Positions 16,929-25,777 of a stretch of 64,000 nt of DNA are shown in pieces. Each line of letters begins with the position of its first letter. Within the stretch, counting starts at the first letter, position 1. The position numbers were made by a program, and so were the translations under genes. Source of the stretch: Streptomyces albogriseolus (GTDB lineage: Bacteria; Actinomycetota; Actinomycetes; Streptomycetales; Streptomycetaceae); contig BMVA01000012.1 in NCBI GenBank assembly GCA_014650475.1, positions 48,910 through 112,909 of the forward strand, read 5' to 3'. The notes beneath the pieces were generated by a model. That model did not search any database and had not been told where the DNA came from. It was given only the letters and a program-made list of their open reading frames with translations.

Positions 16929-17825
16929 ATGGAACTGCGCCATCTCCAGCACTTCGTGGCCGTCGCCGAGGACCAGCACTTCACCCGTGCGGCGGAGCGG
17001 CTGATGGTCTCCCAGTCGGGCCTGTCGGCGTCCGTCCGGGCGCTGGAGCGCGAGCTGCAGACGCCGCTGTTCGTGCGGACCACCCGCAGGGTGACGCTCA
17101 CCGAGGCAGGGCGGGCGCTGCTCGCGGAGGCCGAACGCATCCTGGCACAGGTGCGGGCCGCGCACGAGGCGGTGGCCGCGGTGCAAGGGGTGCTGCGCGG
17201 CACCCTCGCGGTGGGGACGGAGCAGTGCATCGCCGGGGTGAACGTGGCGGAGCTGCTCGCCGCGTTCCGGCGGCGCCACCCGGGCGTGGAGATACGGCTG
17301 CGGCAGTGGGGTTCGGCCGCGCTCGCCGAGGAGGTCGCGGCCGGGCGGCTGGACCTCGCCTTCGCCTACCGCACCGACGCCGACCCGGACCAGCTGCGCA
17401 CCGTGCCGCTGACCGGCGAGCCGATGACGGTGCTGTGCCACCCCCACCACCGGCTCGCCCGCGCCGGGGCGCCCGTCACCCCGCGGGACCTGGCCGACGA
17501 GGTGTTCGTCGACTTCCATCCCGACTGGGGTCCGCGCCGCGCCACGGACGCGGCGTTCGCGGTCGCGGGCGTACGGCGCACGGTGGCGCTGGAGGTGAAC
17601 GACGTGCACAGCCTGCTCGACCTGGTCGACGAGAACCTCGGCGTGGCGGTGGCGCCGAGCCACTTCCGGCACAAGCGCCCCTCGCTCACCGCGCTGCCGC
17701 TGAAGGACACCGGCGAGGCGGCGTACGAGACGGTGGCGCTGGTGCCGTCGCCGCGCGCCACCAGCCCGGCGGCGCGGGCGCTGATGGAACTGCTGGACAC
17801 CGGGGCGCGCGACGCCGGGAGGTGA
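16929..17825 (+). CDS. LysR-family transcriptional regulator
   Basis: This 298-residue protein has an N-terminal winged helix-turn-helix (about 1-60; RHLQHFVAVAEDQHFTRAAERL) and a periplasmic-binding-like effector domain (about 88-295). LysR regulators normally bind the shared promoter of a divergent target and repress themselves, so the aldo/keto reductase is the likely target. I found no clear T-N11-A site beyond chance. The TGA overlaps an in-frame GTG of the next gene, so the DinB gene may be co-translated. Confidence 0.88.
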   Translation: MELRHLQHFVAVAEDQHFTRAAERLMVSQSGLSASVRALERELQTPLFVRTTRRVTLTEAGRALLAEAERILAQVRAAHEAVAAVQGVLRGTLAVGTEQCIAGVNVAELLAAFRRRHPGVEIRLRQWGSAALAEEVAAGRLDLAFAYRTDADPDQLRTVPLTGEPMTVLCHPHHRLARAGAPVTPRDLADEVFVDFHPDWGPRRATDAAFAVAGVRRTVALEVNDVHSLLDLVDENLGVAVAPSHFRHKRPSLTALPLKDTGEAAYETVALVPSPRATSPAARALMELLDTGARDAGR

Positions 17826-17839
17826 GCGAGTCTGGAGGC

Positions 17840-18355
17840 ATGCATGCCAAGGACATCCTCATCGACGGCTTCGGGCGCGTCCGGGAAGAGGTCCACGCCG
17901 CCGTCGGGGGCCTCGGCCCCGACGAGCTCGCCGCCCGGCCCGCGCCGGAGGCCAACAGCATCGCGTGGCTGGTGTGGCACCTCACCCGGATCCAGGACGA
18001 CCACGTCGCGGACGCCTTCGGCCTGGAGCAGGTGTGGCCGGCCGACGGCTGGGAGAAGCGGTTCGGGCTCGGTCTGCCGCGCGGCTCGACCGGGTTCGGG
18101 CACACCCCGGCGCAGGTCGCCAAGGTGCGCGTCGACTCCCCCGACCTGCTGACCGGCTACCACGACGCCGTCCATGCGCAGACCCTGGGTGCGCTGCGGA
18201 CGCTCACCGCGAAGGACCTGGAACGCGTCGTCGACGAGAACTGGGACCCGCCGGTCACCCTGGGCGTACGGCTGGTCAGCGTCCTGTCCGACGACCTCCA
18301 GCACGTCGGACAGGCCGCCTACGCCCGCGGGCTGCTCGGGAGCACGGCGTCGTAA
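17840..18355 (+). CDS. DinB-family (DUF664-type) protein
   Basis: This 171-residue four-helix-bundle protein has [18 protein letters not shown] at the start and the metal-binding His pattern spread over [13 protein letters not shown] and [14 protein letters not shown]. Related proteins are thiol- or mycothiol-dependent transferases and isomerases. The start is awkward: ATG 17840 follows GGAGG by one base, while GTG 17822 overlaps the LysR stop as GTGA and would allow coupling. The coding end overlaps the facing adenosine deaminase end by 37 bases. Confidence 0.78.
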   Translation: MHAKDILIDGFGRVREEVHAAVGGLGPDELAARPAPEANSIAWLVWHLTRIQDDHVADAFGLEQVWPADGWEKRFGLGLPRGSTGFGHTPAQVAKVRVDSPDLLTGYHDAVHAQTLGALRTLTAKDLERVVDENWDPPVTLGVRLVSVLSDDLQHVGQAAYARGLLGSTAS

Positions 18356-19416
18356 CCGGGCAGGACGACATCCCGGATCAGCGCGACGCGCTCGTCGTAC
18401 GGCAGGAACGCGCTCTTCACCGCGTTCAGGGTGACCGTGCGCAGGTCCTCGGCGGTCCAGCCGGCCTGCTCCGCCAGCAGGGTCATCTCGCGGGTCATGG
18501 TGGTGCCGGAGACCAGGCGGTTGTCGGTGTTGACGGTGACGCGGAAGCCGAGGTCCTTCAGCGGGGTGATCGGGTGCTCGGCGATCGAGGCCGCGGCGCC
18601 GGTCTGGAGGTTGGAGGTGGGGCACATCTCCAGGGCGATGCGGCGGTCGCGGACCCAGGAGGCGAGCGGGCCGAGCTTGCCGCCCGCGAGGTCCGGGATG
18701 TCCTCGGTGATGCGCACGCCGTGCCCGATGCGCTGGGCGCCGCACACCTGGACGGCCTGGTGGATGCTGGGCAGTCCGTGGGCCTCGCCGGCGTGGACGG
18801 TGAACGGCACGCTCTCGCGGCGCAGGTGCTCGAAGGCGGCGAGGTGGTCGGCGGCCGGGAAGCCGTCCTCGGCGCCGGCGATGTCGAAGCCGACGACGCC
18901 GGCGTCCCGGAACGCGACGGCCAGGTCGGCGGCCTCGCGGACCCGGTCGAACATCCGCATGCCGCACAGCAGCGTGCCGACCCGGACGGGCGTCCCGGCG
19001 GCGGCCGCCTTGGCCATGCCGGCGGCCAGCCCCTCCTGGACCGTCTCCACGACCTCGGCCATGGTGAGCCCGCCGCGGGTGTTCAGCTCGGGGGCGTAGC
19101 GCACCTCGCCGTAGACGACGCCGTCGGCGGCGAGGTCCAGGACGTACTCCTCGGCGGTGCGCAGCAGGCCCTCGCGGGTCTGCATCACGGCCAGGGTGTG
19201 CTCGAAGGTGGCGATGTAGCGCACCAGGTCGCCCGAGTCGGCGGCCTCCACGTACCAGGCGGCGAGCTCGTCCGGGTCGGTGGTGGGCAGGCTGTGGCCG
19301 ACGGACTCGGCCAGCTCCACGACCGTGGCCGGGCGCAGGCCGCCGTCGAGGTGGTCGTGCAGGACCGCCTTGGGGAGGCGGCGGATCGTGTCGGCGTCTA
19401 TGCGCGTAGATGACAT
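18319..19416 (-). CDS. add: adenosine deaminase
   Basis: This 365-residue enzyme converts adenosine (and deoxyadenosine) to inosine in purine salvage. The zinc-site motifs are in order: LHDHLDGG near residue 20, [10 protein letters not shown] with catalytic Glu near 215, a His in RIGHGVRI, and [10 protein letters not shown] with the final Asp. The length is normal for the family. ATG 19416 begins [20 protein letters not shown]. Its 3' end overlaps the DinB gene tail-to-tail by 37 bases, so the two transcripts are partly antisense. Confidence 0.93.
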   Translation of the reverse strand: MSSTRIDADTIRRLPKAVLHDHLDGGLRPATVVELAESVGHSLPTTDPDELAAWYVEAADSGDLVRYIATFEHTLAVMQTREGLLRTAEEYVLDLAADGVVYGEVRYAPELNTRGGLTMAEVVETVQEGLAAGMAKAAAAGTPVRVGTLLCGMRMFDRVREAADLAVAFRDAGVVGFDIAGAEDGFPAADHLAAFEHLRRESVPFTVHAGEAHGLPSIHQAVQVCGAQRIGHGVRITEDIPDLAGGKLGPLASWVRDRRIALEMCPTSNLQTGAAASIAEHPITPLKDLGFRVTVNTDNRLVSGTTMTREMTLLAEQAGWTAEDLRTVTLNAVKSAFLPYDERVALIRDVVLPGYDAVLPSSPRA

Positions 19417-19454
19417 GGCTGGCGGTTCCTCGGCGTGTGGTTCGGCGTGATGGA

Positions 19455-19847
19455 TCAGTCGGCGGACTGGAGCAGGTCCCAGCGGTTGCCGTAGAGGTCC
19501 TGGAAGACGGCGACCGAGCCGTACGGCTCGTGGCGCGGCTCCTCCAGGAAGGTCACCCCGGCGGCCGTCATGCGGGCGTGGTCGCGGGCGAAGTCGTCGG
19601 TGTGCAGGAAGAAGCCCACACGCCCGCCGGTCTGGTCGCCCACCCGGGCCCGCTGCTCGTCCCCCGCGGCGCGGGCCAGCAGCAGCGCGGCGCCGGTGTG
19701 CCCGGCGCCGGGCTCGACGACGACCCAGCGGCCGCCGTCCGGCCGGGGCGCGTCCTCGGCGAGCCGGAAGCCGAGGGACTCGGTGTAGAAGCGGATCGCC
19801 TCGTCGTAGTCGTGGACGACGAGGGTGACCAGGGCAATGCGTCTCAT
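19455..19847 (-). CDS. VOC/glyoxalase family protein
   Basis: This 130-residue single VOC domain begins [21 protein letters not shown] and contains [13 protein letters not shown] near the end, where the metal ligand Glu or Asp usually lies. The metal site may be altered. The function is unknown; homologues are often annotated as lactoylglutathione lyase-like. ATG 19847 has GAGG five bases upstream; GTG 19853 would add two residues. It is upstream of add on the same strand, 38 bases apart, so they may share a transcript. Confidence 0.8.
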   Translation of the reverse strand: MRRIALVTLVVHDYDEAIRFYTESLGFRLAEDAPRPDGGRWVVVEPGAGHTGAALLLARAAGDEQRARVGDQTGGRVGFFLHTDDFARDHARMTAAGVTFLEEPRHEPYGSVAVFQDLYGNRWDLLQSAD

Positions 19848-19904
19848 CGTCACCTCTCGCAGGGGTTGACCGGAGAGGTTATACGTAAAACTGCGGGAAA
19901 CGCC

Positions 19905-19938
19905 AGTCCCGCCCCGACAGCCGTGCCGGGGCGGGACT
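19905..19938 (-). terminator. terminator of the PI-PLC-like gene
   Basis: A perfect 12-base stem AGTCCCGCCCCG / CGGGGCGGGACT with a ten-base loop begins ten bases after the minus-strand stop at 19948. Confidence 0.8.
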
Positions 19939-19947
19939 GCGTGTCCC

Positions 19948-21327
19948 TCACGGGTAGGTGTAGGTGTTCAGCGCGTCGACGGCGGCCGCGGGGTTGCCCA
20001 GGTCGTAGCGGTCGACGGCGAGGTACGTGGGCTTCTTGCGGGCGGCCGGCTGGCAGAACCGGCGGGCGCGGTCGGCGAGCTTGGCGTTGTCGGTCGCGGC
20101 GGTGGAGGCGACGGCGGCGTCCCGGAAGTGGTTCATGACGAAGAGGGGCCGGAAGCCGGGCTCGGTGCGGGTCAGCGGGATCGTGGTGTTCGCGTCGTAC
20201 CAGCGGCTGTAGCAGGACCAGTCGGAGGAGCCGACGCCCGGTCCCATGGACCAGTGATTCTCGACGGTCCACTCCCGCTGGTACATCACGCCGAAGGTGT
20301 CCCGCGTCAGCCCGGCCGAGCGGTCGGCCTCCCGGCTGTGGTCGGTGAAGATCAGCAGCCGGTGCCCGTCTGCGGCCAGTTCGTCCGTCGTGGGCCAGCC
20401 GTTCTCCCGCACCCCGGTTCGGTCCGGGCGGAACAGAACCTCCGACAGCCCTTGGACCCGGTCCAGTTCGGCGCGCAGGACGCCCGGGTCCACGTAGTCC
20501 TCCAGGAAGACGGTGACGAACTCGTCCGGGCGGGCGCGCAGGAAGTCGACGATCCGCTGGAGGTCGACCCACAGGGCGACGGGTCTGCGCACCAGGGTGC
20601 AGCTGTTGTGGCAGAGGATGGCGCCGTCCGGCGTCTGGTGGACGTCCAGCATGAAGCCGCGGACGCCGTCGGCGAGTTGCTGCTGGATGCCCCGGCTCTG
20701 GTTGGGGAAGAGGTCGACGAAGGGCGGGGCGAAACCGCCGTCGACGCCGTTCGCGTAGGCGTTGTGGGCGGTGAGGAACGTGACCTGGTCCAGGGTGCGG
20801 TGCCCCCGCGGCGGCATCGGGCCGCCGGGCGCGTCGGCCGGGGTGAGGTACCAGGCGGCCAGGTCGCCGGCGCCGCTGCCGACGGACAGCGGGGCGGGGT
20901 GGGTGGCGCCGGCGGGCTTGGGCGCGACGGTGAGGCGCCGGTCGGCGCCGGGGTCGGCGAGCGCGTACCGGTCGGCGCCGAGGGGGGTGATCTGCCAGCG
21001 CGCCTCGGCGGCCGTGCAGGAGACGGTGCGGGCCCGGTCGCCGGCCCGTCCGAGGCAGGAGCCGGGGCTGTCGGTGTTCTCCAGCAGGTGTCCGGCGCCG
21101 TCGGGGCGCAGGATCCACTGCTGGCGGCCCTCGTTGCCGCGCGGGCGGTGCTGTTCGACCGTTCCGGAGGCGTCGGCGGCGTTGAGGCCGGTGACGACGC
21201 TCTGGACGTAGTACGTGCCGGGCGGCGGCACGGCGTCGGCGCCCGCGGCGGGCGCGGGGGTCACGGCCGCCGCGGCGAGCGCGGCGGCCGTGACGGCGGT
21301 GGCGAGCAGGGCGTGGGGGGTGCGCAT
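19948..21327 (-). CDS. secreted PI-PLC-like phosphodiesterase with N-terminal lectin-like region
   Basis: This 459-residue protein starts with a signal peptide (about 1-30). A region at about 38-165 with repeated Gln-Gln-Trp type features (GRQQWILRP) resembles a ricin-type beta-trefoil. The phosphatidylinositol-specific phospholipase C X domain follows (about 175-450): FLTAHNAYAN, MLDVHQTPDG, ILCHNSC and FVTVFLEDYV include the catalytic His pair and acidic residues. Bacterial enzymes of this type cleave phosphoinositides or related lipids outside the cell. ATG 21327 has GGGAACC upstream. Confidence 0.82.
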   Translation of the reverse strand: MRTPHALLATAVTAAALAAAAVTPAPAAGADAVPPPGTYYVQSVVTGLNAADASGTVEQHRPRGNEGRQQWILRPDGAGHLLENTDSPGSCLGRAGDRARTVSCTAAEARWQITPLGADRYALADPGADRRLTVAPKPAGATHPAPLSVGSGAGDLAAWYLTPADAPGGPMPPRGHRTLDQVTFLTAHNAYANGVDGGFAPPFVDLFPNQSRGIQQQLADGVRGFMLDVHQTPDGAILCHNSCTLVRRPVALWVDLQRIVDFLRARPDEFVTVFLEDYVDPGVLRAELDRVQGLSEVLFRPDRTGVRENGWPTTDELAADGHRLLIFTDHSREADRSAGLTRDTFGVMYQREWTVENHWSMGPGVGSSDWSCYSRWYDANTTIPLTRTEPGFRPLFVMNHFRDAAVASTAATDNAKLADRARRFCQPAARKKPTYLAVDRYDLGNPAAAVDALNTYTYP

Positions 21328-21346
21328 GCGGTTCCCTTCGTCCGGA

Positions 21347-21380
21347 GGGGCGGGCCGTGCACGGGGGCGAGGCCCGCCCC
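21347..21380 (-). terminator. terminator of the chitinase gene
   Basis: GGGGCGGGCC (21347-21356) pairs perfectly with GGCCCGCCCC (21371-21380) around a 14-base loop, 43 bases past the chitinase stop. Confidence 0.65.
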
Positions 21381-21422
21381 GGAGTTAGGTCAGGTGCATG
21401 ACACCACGCCGCGCCGTCCGCG

Positions 21423-22328
21423 TCAGCAGTACAGGTTGCCGCCGGGGGTCGTCCCGAGGATCTGGGTGAACTGCTGGTACTTCGTCACCCGGCTCTGCAC
21501 CTGCGCCGGGTTCCTGCCGTCGCACTCCAGGGAGCCGTTGATGCTGCGGATCGTCTGGCCGAAGCCGGCGCCGTTCACCATGGCGGCGTGGCCGGTCATG
21601 GTGCCCGGACCGGACTGGGTGTTCCAGTACCAGAGGGCGGTCTTCCAGGCGACGGCCGCGTCGTTCTGCACCAGCCAGGGGTTGCCCAGCAGGTCGATGC
21701 CCAACGCGTCCCCCGCGGCCTTGTAGTTGAAGTTCCAGCTCAGCTGGATCGGACCGCGCCCGTAGTAGGCGGCCTGGCCGGCCGGGCAGCCGTACGGCTG
21801 GCTCCAGTCGCAGTAGTGCGGGTAGTTGGCCTGGTTCTGCTCCACCACGTGCACCAGACCGCCGGTCTCGTGGCTGACGTTGGCCAGGAAGGCGGCGGCC
21901 TCCTGCTTCTTCACCGTGTCGCTGCCGGTGTTGGCGAAGCCGGGGTAGGCGCTCAGCGCGGCGGTGAGGCCGCTGTACGTGTAGAAGGGATTCCGGTTCG
22001 GGAACATCTGGTTGAACTGCGCCTCGGTCACGACGAAGTTCCCGACGGGCGTCCCGGGCCCGTTGTCACAGGCGTAGGGCTCCCAGTACCAGGTGCTGAT
22101 GGTCGGGTCGTAGCCCGGGTTGGCGTGCTCGGCGATGTACGCCTTGCCATCGGTGTAACGGACGACGGCGCCCGCCTCGTACCACTGTCCGGCGACCCAG
22201 GCGGGGTAGCTGGAACACGCGGCCGCGGCGGCGGCCGAGGCGGTGCCGGCCGCGGCGGGGAGCAGCAGCGGCGCGCTGCCGGCGAGGACGAGGGCGGCGG
22301 TCACGGCGGCGATACGACGTCTCGACAA
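21423..22328 (-). CDS. chiF: secreted family-19 chitinase with N-terminal chitin-binding domain
   Basis: This 301-residue protein has a signal peptide (about 1-38), a small carbohydrate-binding domain of the CBM5/12 type (about 40-85; YPAWVAGQWYEAGAVVRY) and a GH19 catalytic domain (about 100-300). The catalytic acid is the Glu in VSHETGG, and YYGRGPIQLSWNFNY is the family signature. It hydrolyses chitin. TTG 22328 is chosen because GGAG lies eight bases upstream; ATG 22352 would add eight residues. Two DasR-type sites upstream suggest N-acetylglucosamine control. The chiF name rests on recalled synteny. Confidence 0.87.
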   Translation of the reverse strand: MSRRRIAAVTAALVLAGSAPLLLPAAAGTASAAAAAACSSYPAWVAGQWYEAGAVVRYTDGKAYIAEHANPGYDPTISTWYWEPYACDNGPGTPVGNFVVTEAQFNQMFPNRNPFYTYSGLTAALSAYPGFANTGSDTVKKQEAAAFLANVSHETGGLVHVVEQNQANYPHYCDWSQPYGCPAGQAAYYGRGPIQLSWNFNYKAAGDALGIDLLGNPWLVQNDAAVAWKTALWYWNTQSGPGTMTGHAAMVNGAGFGQTIRSINGSLECDGRNPAQVQSRVTKYQQFTQILGTTPGGNLYC

Positions 22329-22465
22329 GGGATCAACTCCTTCGCGGAACACGGCCGCTCCCGCGACGAGGACATGCCGGGGCGAGGCCTCGCCCGCACG
22401 CGCCGACGGGGCCGGTCACGGCGTGGGGGCGGCCGTGGTGGGGGGTGTGCAGCACACTCAAGCGC

Positions 22466-22481
22466 TTTGGTCTGTACCAGT
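22466..22481 (-). promoter_or_regulatory. DasR-type (dre) / chitinase direct-repeat element, copy 1
   Basis: On the minus strand ACTGGTACAGACCAAA, 12 of 16 matches to the dre consensus ACTGGTCTAGACCACT, about 140 bases before the chitinase start. Confidence 0.65.
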
Positions 22482-22482
22482 C

Positions 22483-22498
22483 AAGGGTTTAGACCAGT
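22483..22498 (-). promoter_or_regulatory. DasR-type (dre) / chitinase direct-repeat element, copy 2
   Basis: On the minus strand ACTGGTCTAAACCCTT, 13 of 16 matches to the dre consensus. With copy 1 it forms a direct repeat with a 17-base period, as described for other Streptomyces chitinase promoters. Confidence 0.68.
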
Positions 22499-22658
22499 CA
22501 TCGTGGCGCATACACGTCCACGCGGCAGCGTCACGAGATGCGGCGGCTCACCCTCACGGCGCCGGCCGGCCTGCCATGATCACTCGATGGCCCGCCGCGC
22601 ACGCCGTCCCGGCGGCCCGGGCCGCACCCGACCGCCCGACAACGGAGAAGGACCCCGT

Positions 22659-23255
22659 ATGCGCAAGCTCGTCCATTACGTCGCCATCACGCTCGACGGC
22701 TTCATCGCGGGCCCCGACGGCGCGGACCCCACCGGCCCGGACGGCTTCTGGCCGATACCGGAGGACTACGTCCAGCACCTCGCGGCCGAGTATCCGGAGA
22801 CGCTGCCCGTCCACGCCCGGCAGGCGCTGTCGATCACGGCCGAGGGCACGCGCTTCGACACCGTGCTGGAGGGGCGGCGCAGCTACGAGATCGGCCTCGC
22901 GGCCGGCATCCCCGACGCCTACCCCCATCTGCGGCACCTCGTCTTCTCCCGGACCCTGACCGAGAGCCCGGCCCCGGCCGTCGAACTGGTCGCCGACGAC
23001 CCGGTGGCCACCGTGCAGGAGCTCAAGCGGCAGGAGGGCAAGGACATCTGGCTGCTCGGCGGCGCCGAGCTCGCGGGCTCCCTGTACGCCGAGATCGACA
23101 CGCTGATCCTCAAGGTCGGCCCGGTGACGATCGGCGACGGGATCCCGCTGTTCTCCCGCAAGGCCGCCTTCGACCCGCGCACCTGGACGCTCGCGGACCA
23201 CACGGTGCTCAAGGGCGGCGCGGTGTTCCTCACGTACACACGGACCGGCGAGTAG
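22659..23255 (+). CDS. dihydrofolate reductase-like (RibD C-terminal family) protein
   Basis: This 198-residue protein has the DHFR/RibD-C fold: MRKLVHYVAITLDGFIAGPDG at the N-terminus and the cofactor loop DIWLLGGAELAGSLY near residue 130. Members reduce pterins, pyrimidine intermediates or other substrates with NADPH; the true substrate is unknown. ATG 22659 has AGAAGGA upstream. The gene is divergent from the chitinase, and the 330-base gap holds the dre sites. Confidence 0.82.
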   Translation: MRKLVHYVAITLDGFIAGPDGADPTGPDGFWPIPEDYVQHLAAEYPETLPVHARQALSITAEGTRFDTVLEGRRSYEIGLAAGIPDAYPHLRHLVFSRTLTESPAPAVELVADDPVATVQELKRQEGKDIWLLGGAELAGSLYAEIDTLILKVGPVTIGDGIPLFSRKAAFDPRTWTLADHTVLKGGAVFLTYTRTGE

Positions 23256-23277
23256 CCGCCGGCGCGGGGCCGGCGGC
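23255..23277 (+). terminator. terminator after the DHFR-like gene
   Basis: GCCGCCGGC (23255-23263) pairs with GCCGGCGGC (23269-23277) around a five-base loop, starting at the last base of the stop codon. Confidence 0.65.
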
Positions 23278-23403
23278 CAGGCGCTCCGGGCGGGCCGCTC
23301 CCCCCTACACATAAAGGAGAAATAAGAGCACAATGGGACTAACGCGGCGCTTACCGCATACCGCACCAGCCGCGGCCAGGCCTGCTAGTCGAAGGAGACG
23401 ACC

Positions 23404-23847
23404 ATGGCCAACGTCTCTCACCAACGCGGAGATCTCTCCAGCCATCCGGACGCACCGGAGATGCGGGCACGCTACGAACGCGTCCTCGGCAGCCGTGACG
23501 TGGCCTTCGTGGACGGGCCGGTGTTCCTGCTCGGCCTCTACTGCGCGGTGTCACCGTGGATCCTCCACTACACGACGAGCCAGCCGCCGCTCGTGACGCA
23601 CAACCTGATCGTCGGCATCGCGATCGGTCTGCTCGCCCTCGGGTTCACGGCGGCCCCCTCGCGCATGTACGGCCTCAGCGGAGCCATGTGCGCGCTGGGC
23701 ATCTGGATGATCATCTCTCCATGGGTCGTGGGCACCAACCCTGATGCCGGGGTGATCTGGAACAACGTCGTCATCGGCGCCCTCACCGTGATCCTGGGCA
23801 CGGCCTGCGCCGCCACGGCGGCCAGGGCGGCATCCAAGTCGTCGTAG
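23404..23847 (+). CDS. SPW-repeat membrane protein
   Basis: This 147-residue protein has four hydrophobic segments after a 35-residue hydrophilic head. The name-giving motif occurs twice: VSPWILHY near residue 50 and ISPWVVGT near 108, each at the end of a membrane helix. Such proteins are common in actinomycetes and of unknown function, often near stress genes. AAGGAG seven bases before ATG 23404 supports the start. The 5' region (23305-23345) is unusually A-rich. The next gene is another small membrane stress-type protein. Confidence 0.82.
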   Translation: MANVSHQRGDLSSHPDAPEMRARYERVLGSRDVAFVDGPVFLLGLYCAVSPWILHYTTSQPPLVTHNLIVGIAIGLLALGFTAAPSRMYGLSGAMCALGIWMIISPWVVGTNPDAGVIWNNVVIGALTVILGTACAATAARAASKSS

Positions 23848-23965
23848 AGGCCCGACCCCCGCTCCCCCCGGCCGGTCCGCGTCGCCTCGCGGGCCGGCCT
23901 CTCTGCGACTGCCGCCACGGGCAGCGGGAAGACGCTCCTCAGCGGAGGACAGGGAAAGGGGAGAC

Positions 23966-24229
23966 ATGGAGATCGACGGCATCATCAGCGCCCTCGTCAT
24001 CGGCATCGTCATCGGCGTCCTGGGCCGCCTGGTCGTCCCGGGCCGCCAGCGCATCGGCATCCTGTGGACCATCCTCGTCGGCATCGCCGCCGCCCTCATC
24101 GGCTCGGCCCTCGCGTCGGCGCTCGGGGTGGCGGACACCAACGGCGTGGACTGGGTGGAGTGGCTGATCCAGATCGCCCTCGCGGCGGTGGGCGTGGCGG
24201 CCCTGGACCGGGCGAAGCTGAACCGCTGA
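23966..24229 (+). CDS. GlsB/YeaQ/YmgE-type small membrane stress protein
   Basis: This 87-residue protein has three hydrophobic segments of the transglycosylase-associated (GlsB/YeaQ) family, with GVLGRLVVPGRQ marking the family core. Members are induced by envelope or alkaline stress; the biochemical role is unknown. ATG 23966 has GAAAGGGGAG upstream. It follows the SPW-repeat gene by 118 bases and ends at a strong terminator. Confidence 0.85.
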   Translation: MEIDGIISALVIGIVIGVLGRLVVPGRQRIGILWTILVGIAAALIGSALASALGVADTNGVDWVEWLIQIALAAVGVAALDRAKLNR

Positions 24230-24251
24230 GACGCGGCGTCCTTTCCGGCGG

Positions 24252-24303
24252 CGGTGGCTGTCCCACGGGCGGTGACGTTTCACGCCTCGTGGGACAGCCA
24301 CCG
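24252..24303. terminator. strong bidirectional terminator
   Basis: A 16-base perfect stem CGGTGGCTGTCCCACG / CGTGGGACAGCCACCG (24252-24267, 24288-24303), with a smaller GTGA/TCAC hairpin inside the 20-base loop. It separates the converging GlsB-type and GNAT genes. Confidence 0.85.
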
Positions 24304-24334
24304 TTCGTGCGCGTCCCCCCGGCCGGGTCCCGGT

Positions 24335-25126
24335 CTACGGGGCGTAGACGTACGGTGTCGTCACCGTCAGCTCGGTGAAGCCCAGGCGGCTCAGGATGGG
24401 GCGGCTCCGGGGGGACGCGTCCACATGGAGGCGGGAGTAGCCGCGGGCGGCGGCCATACGCGCCCGGTGGGTGATCAAGGCGCGGTAGACGCCTCGGCCC
24501 CGCCACTCCGGCACCGTGCCGCCGCCCCACAGGCCCGCGAAGCTCGTGCCCGGGGTCAGTTCCATGCGGGCCGCGCCGACCGGGACGTCGCCGGCCAGGG
24601 CGAGGACGGCGACGACCGTGTCCGGGGTGCCGGTCAGGGCGTCGAGCAGCTGGCGGCGGAGGCGGGACGCGTCGTCGCCGAAGGCGCGTTCGTGCACCTC
24701 GGCGACCTGGTCCACGCCGGTGCGGTCGGTGACCGGGAGGACGCGGACGCCGTCGGGGACCTCCGCGGTCAGCGCGAGCGCGTCGATCTCCGCCGCCATC
24801 AGCGTCTCGTCCGGCCCGGGCGTGAAGCCGGCCGCCACGAGACGCCGGCCCAGGTCCGCCGGGAGGTCGTGGGCGTACAGCTTCCACTCGAAGGGGAGGC
24901 CCCGGGCCGTGCAGTGCGCGATCTGCTCCGTGATCGCCGCGTCCGCCTCCTCCGCCGAGGTGAAGCCGGACCAGACGACTCCGTTCCAGCCGTGTGCGGG
25001 GGCTGTGCGGCGTACCACCCGGCCCACGCGTTCCACGACGTCGTCGGGGCCGTCGGCGTGGGCTCCCTGGCGTGTCTCGCGGTCGTAGAGGGTGAGCAGG
25101 GCGGCCGGTGCGCTGGTGGAGGGCAT
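24335..25126 (-). CDS. GNAT-family N-acetyltransferase
   Basis: This 263-residue protein is longer than a minimal GNAT. The C-terminal half (about 130-263) has the acetyl-CoA motif VPEWRGRGVYRALITHRARMA, followed by DASPRSRPILSRLGF. The N-terminal half looks like a degenerate second GNAT lobe (WNGVVWSGFTSAEEADAAI). The acceptor substrate is unknown. ATG 25126 begins MPSTSAPAALL. It is divergent from the deaminase gene. Confidence 0.83.
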   Translation of the reverse strand: MPSTSAPAALLTLYDRETRQGAHADGPDDVVERVGRVVRRTAPAHGWNGVVWSGFTSAEEADAAITEQIAHCTARGLPFEWKLYAHDLPADLGRRLVAAGFTPGPDETLMAAEIDALALTAEVPDGVRVLPVTDRTGVDQVAEVHERAFGDDASRLRRQLLDALTGTPDTVVAVLALAGDVPVGAARMELTPGTSFAGLWGGGTVPEWRGRGVYRALITHRARMAAARGYSRLHVDASPRSRPILSRLGFTELTVTTPYVYAP

Positions 25127-25223
25127 GGCGGGAGTGCATCATCCGCCGGTCGCGGCGGCAACGGATTAAGGTGGCCGGCGATCACGCCGTCGAGAGGACG
25201 GCCGGAGGGACGGGACGACGACC

Positions 25224-25709
25224 ATGGCTGTGCGGGACGACGAACTGCCGTACCTGCGGCGCTGCGTGGAGCTCGCCGCCGAGGCGCTGGAGGCGGGCGA
25301 CGAGCCGTTCGGGTCGGTGCTGGTGTCCGGGGACGGCACCGTGCTCGCCGAGGACCACAACCGGGTGGCCTCCGGCGACCGCACCCGGCACCCCGAGTTC
25401 GAGCTGGCGCGCTGGGCGGCCGCGCACATGACGCCCGAGGAGCGGGCCGCCGCCACCGTCTACACCTCGGGCGAGCACTGCCCGATGTGCGCCGCCGCCC
25501 ACGCCTGGGTGGGCCTGGGACGCATCGTGTACGTCGCCTCCTCCGAGCAGCTGACGTCCTGGCTGACGGAGCTGGGAGCGGCCGCGCCGCCCGTGCGGCC
25601 GCTGCCGGTCTCCGCGATCGCCCCGGAGGTGACCGTGGACGGGCCGGTGCCCGAACTGACCGACGCGATCGCGGCGTTGCACCGGCGGTTCCATCGGCAG
25701 GGCGACTGA
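25224..25709 (+). CDS. cytidine/guanine deaminase-superfamily nucleoside deaminase
   Basis: This 161-residue zinc-dependent deaminase has the catalytic HxE at HPEFE (about residue 55) and the Cys pair in GEHCPMCAAA (about 90). It resembles guanine or tRNA-adenosine deaminases in size. The Pro-Cys site reads HCPMC rather than the usual PCPMC, a small departure. ATG 25224 begins MAVRDDELPYLRRCVELA. The substrate cannot be fixed from sequence. Confidence 0.83.
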   Translation: MAVRDDELPYLRRCVELAAEALEAGDEPFGSVLVSGDGTVLAEDHNRVASGDRTRHPEFELARWAAAHMTPEERAAATVYTSGEHCPMCAAAHAWVGLGRIVYVASSEQLTSWLTELGAAAPPVRPLPVSAIAPEVTVDGPVPELTDAIAALHRRFHRQGD

Positions 25710-25713
25710 CGCG

Positions 25714-25756
25714 GCCCGCCCCCGGTCCGGCCGGCGCGGCGGACCCGGGGGCGGGG
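25714..25756. terminator. bidirectional terminator between deaminase and chaplin genes
   Basis: CGCCCCCGG-TCCG pairs with CGGA-CCCGGGGGCG with one bulged base and a loop of about nine bases. Both facing genes end next to it. Confidence 0.55.
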
Positions 25757-25777
25757 GGAGCGTTTGTGTGAGGGCGG

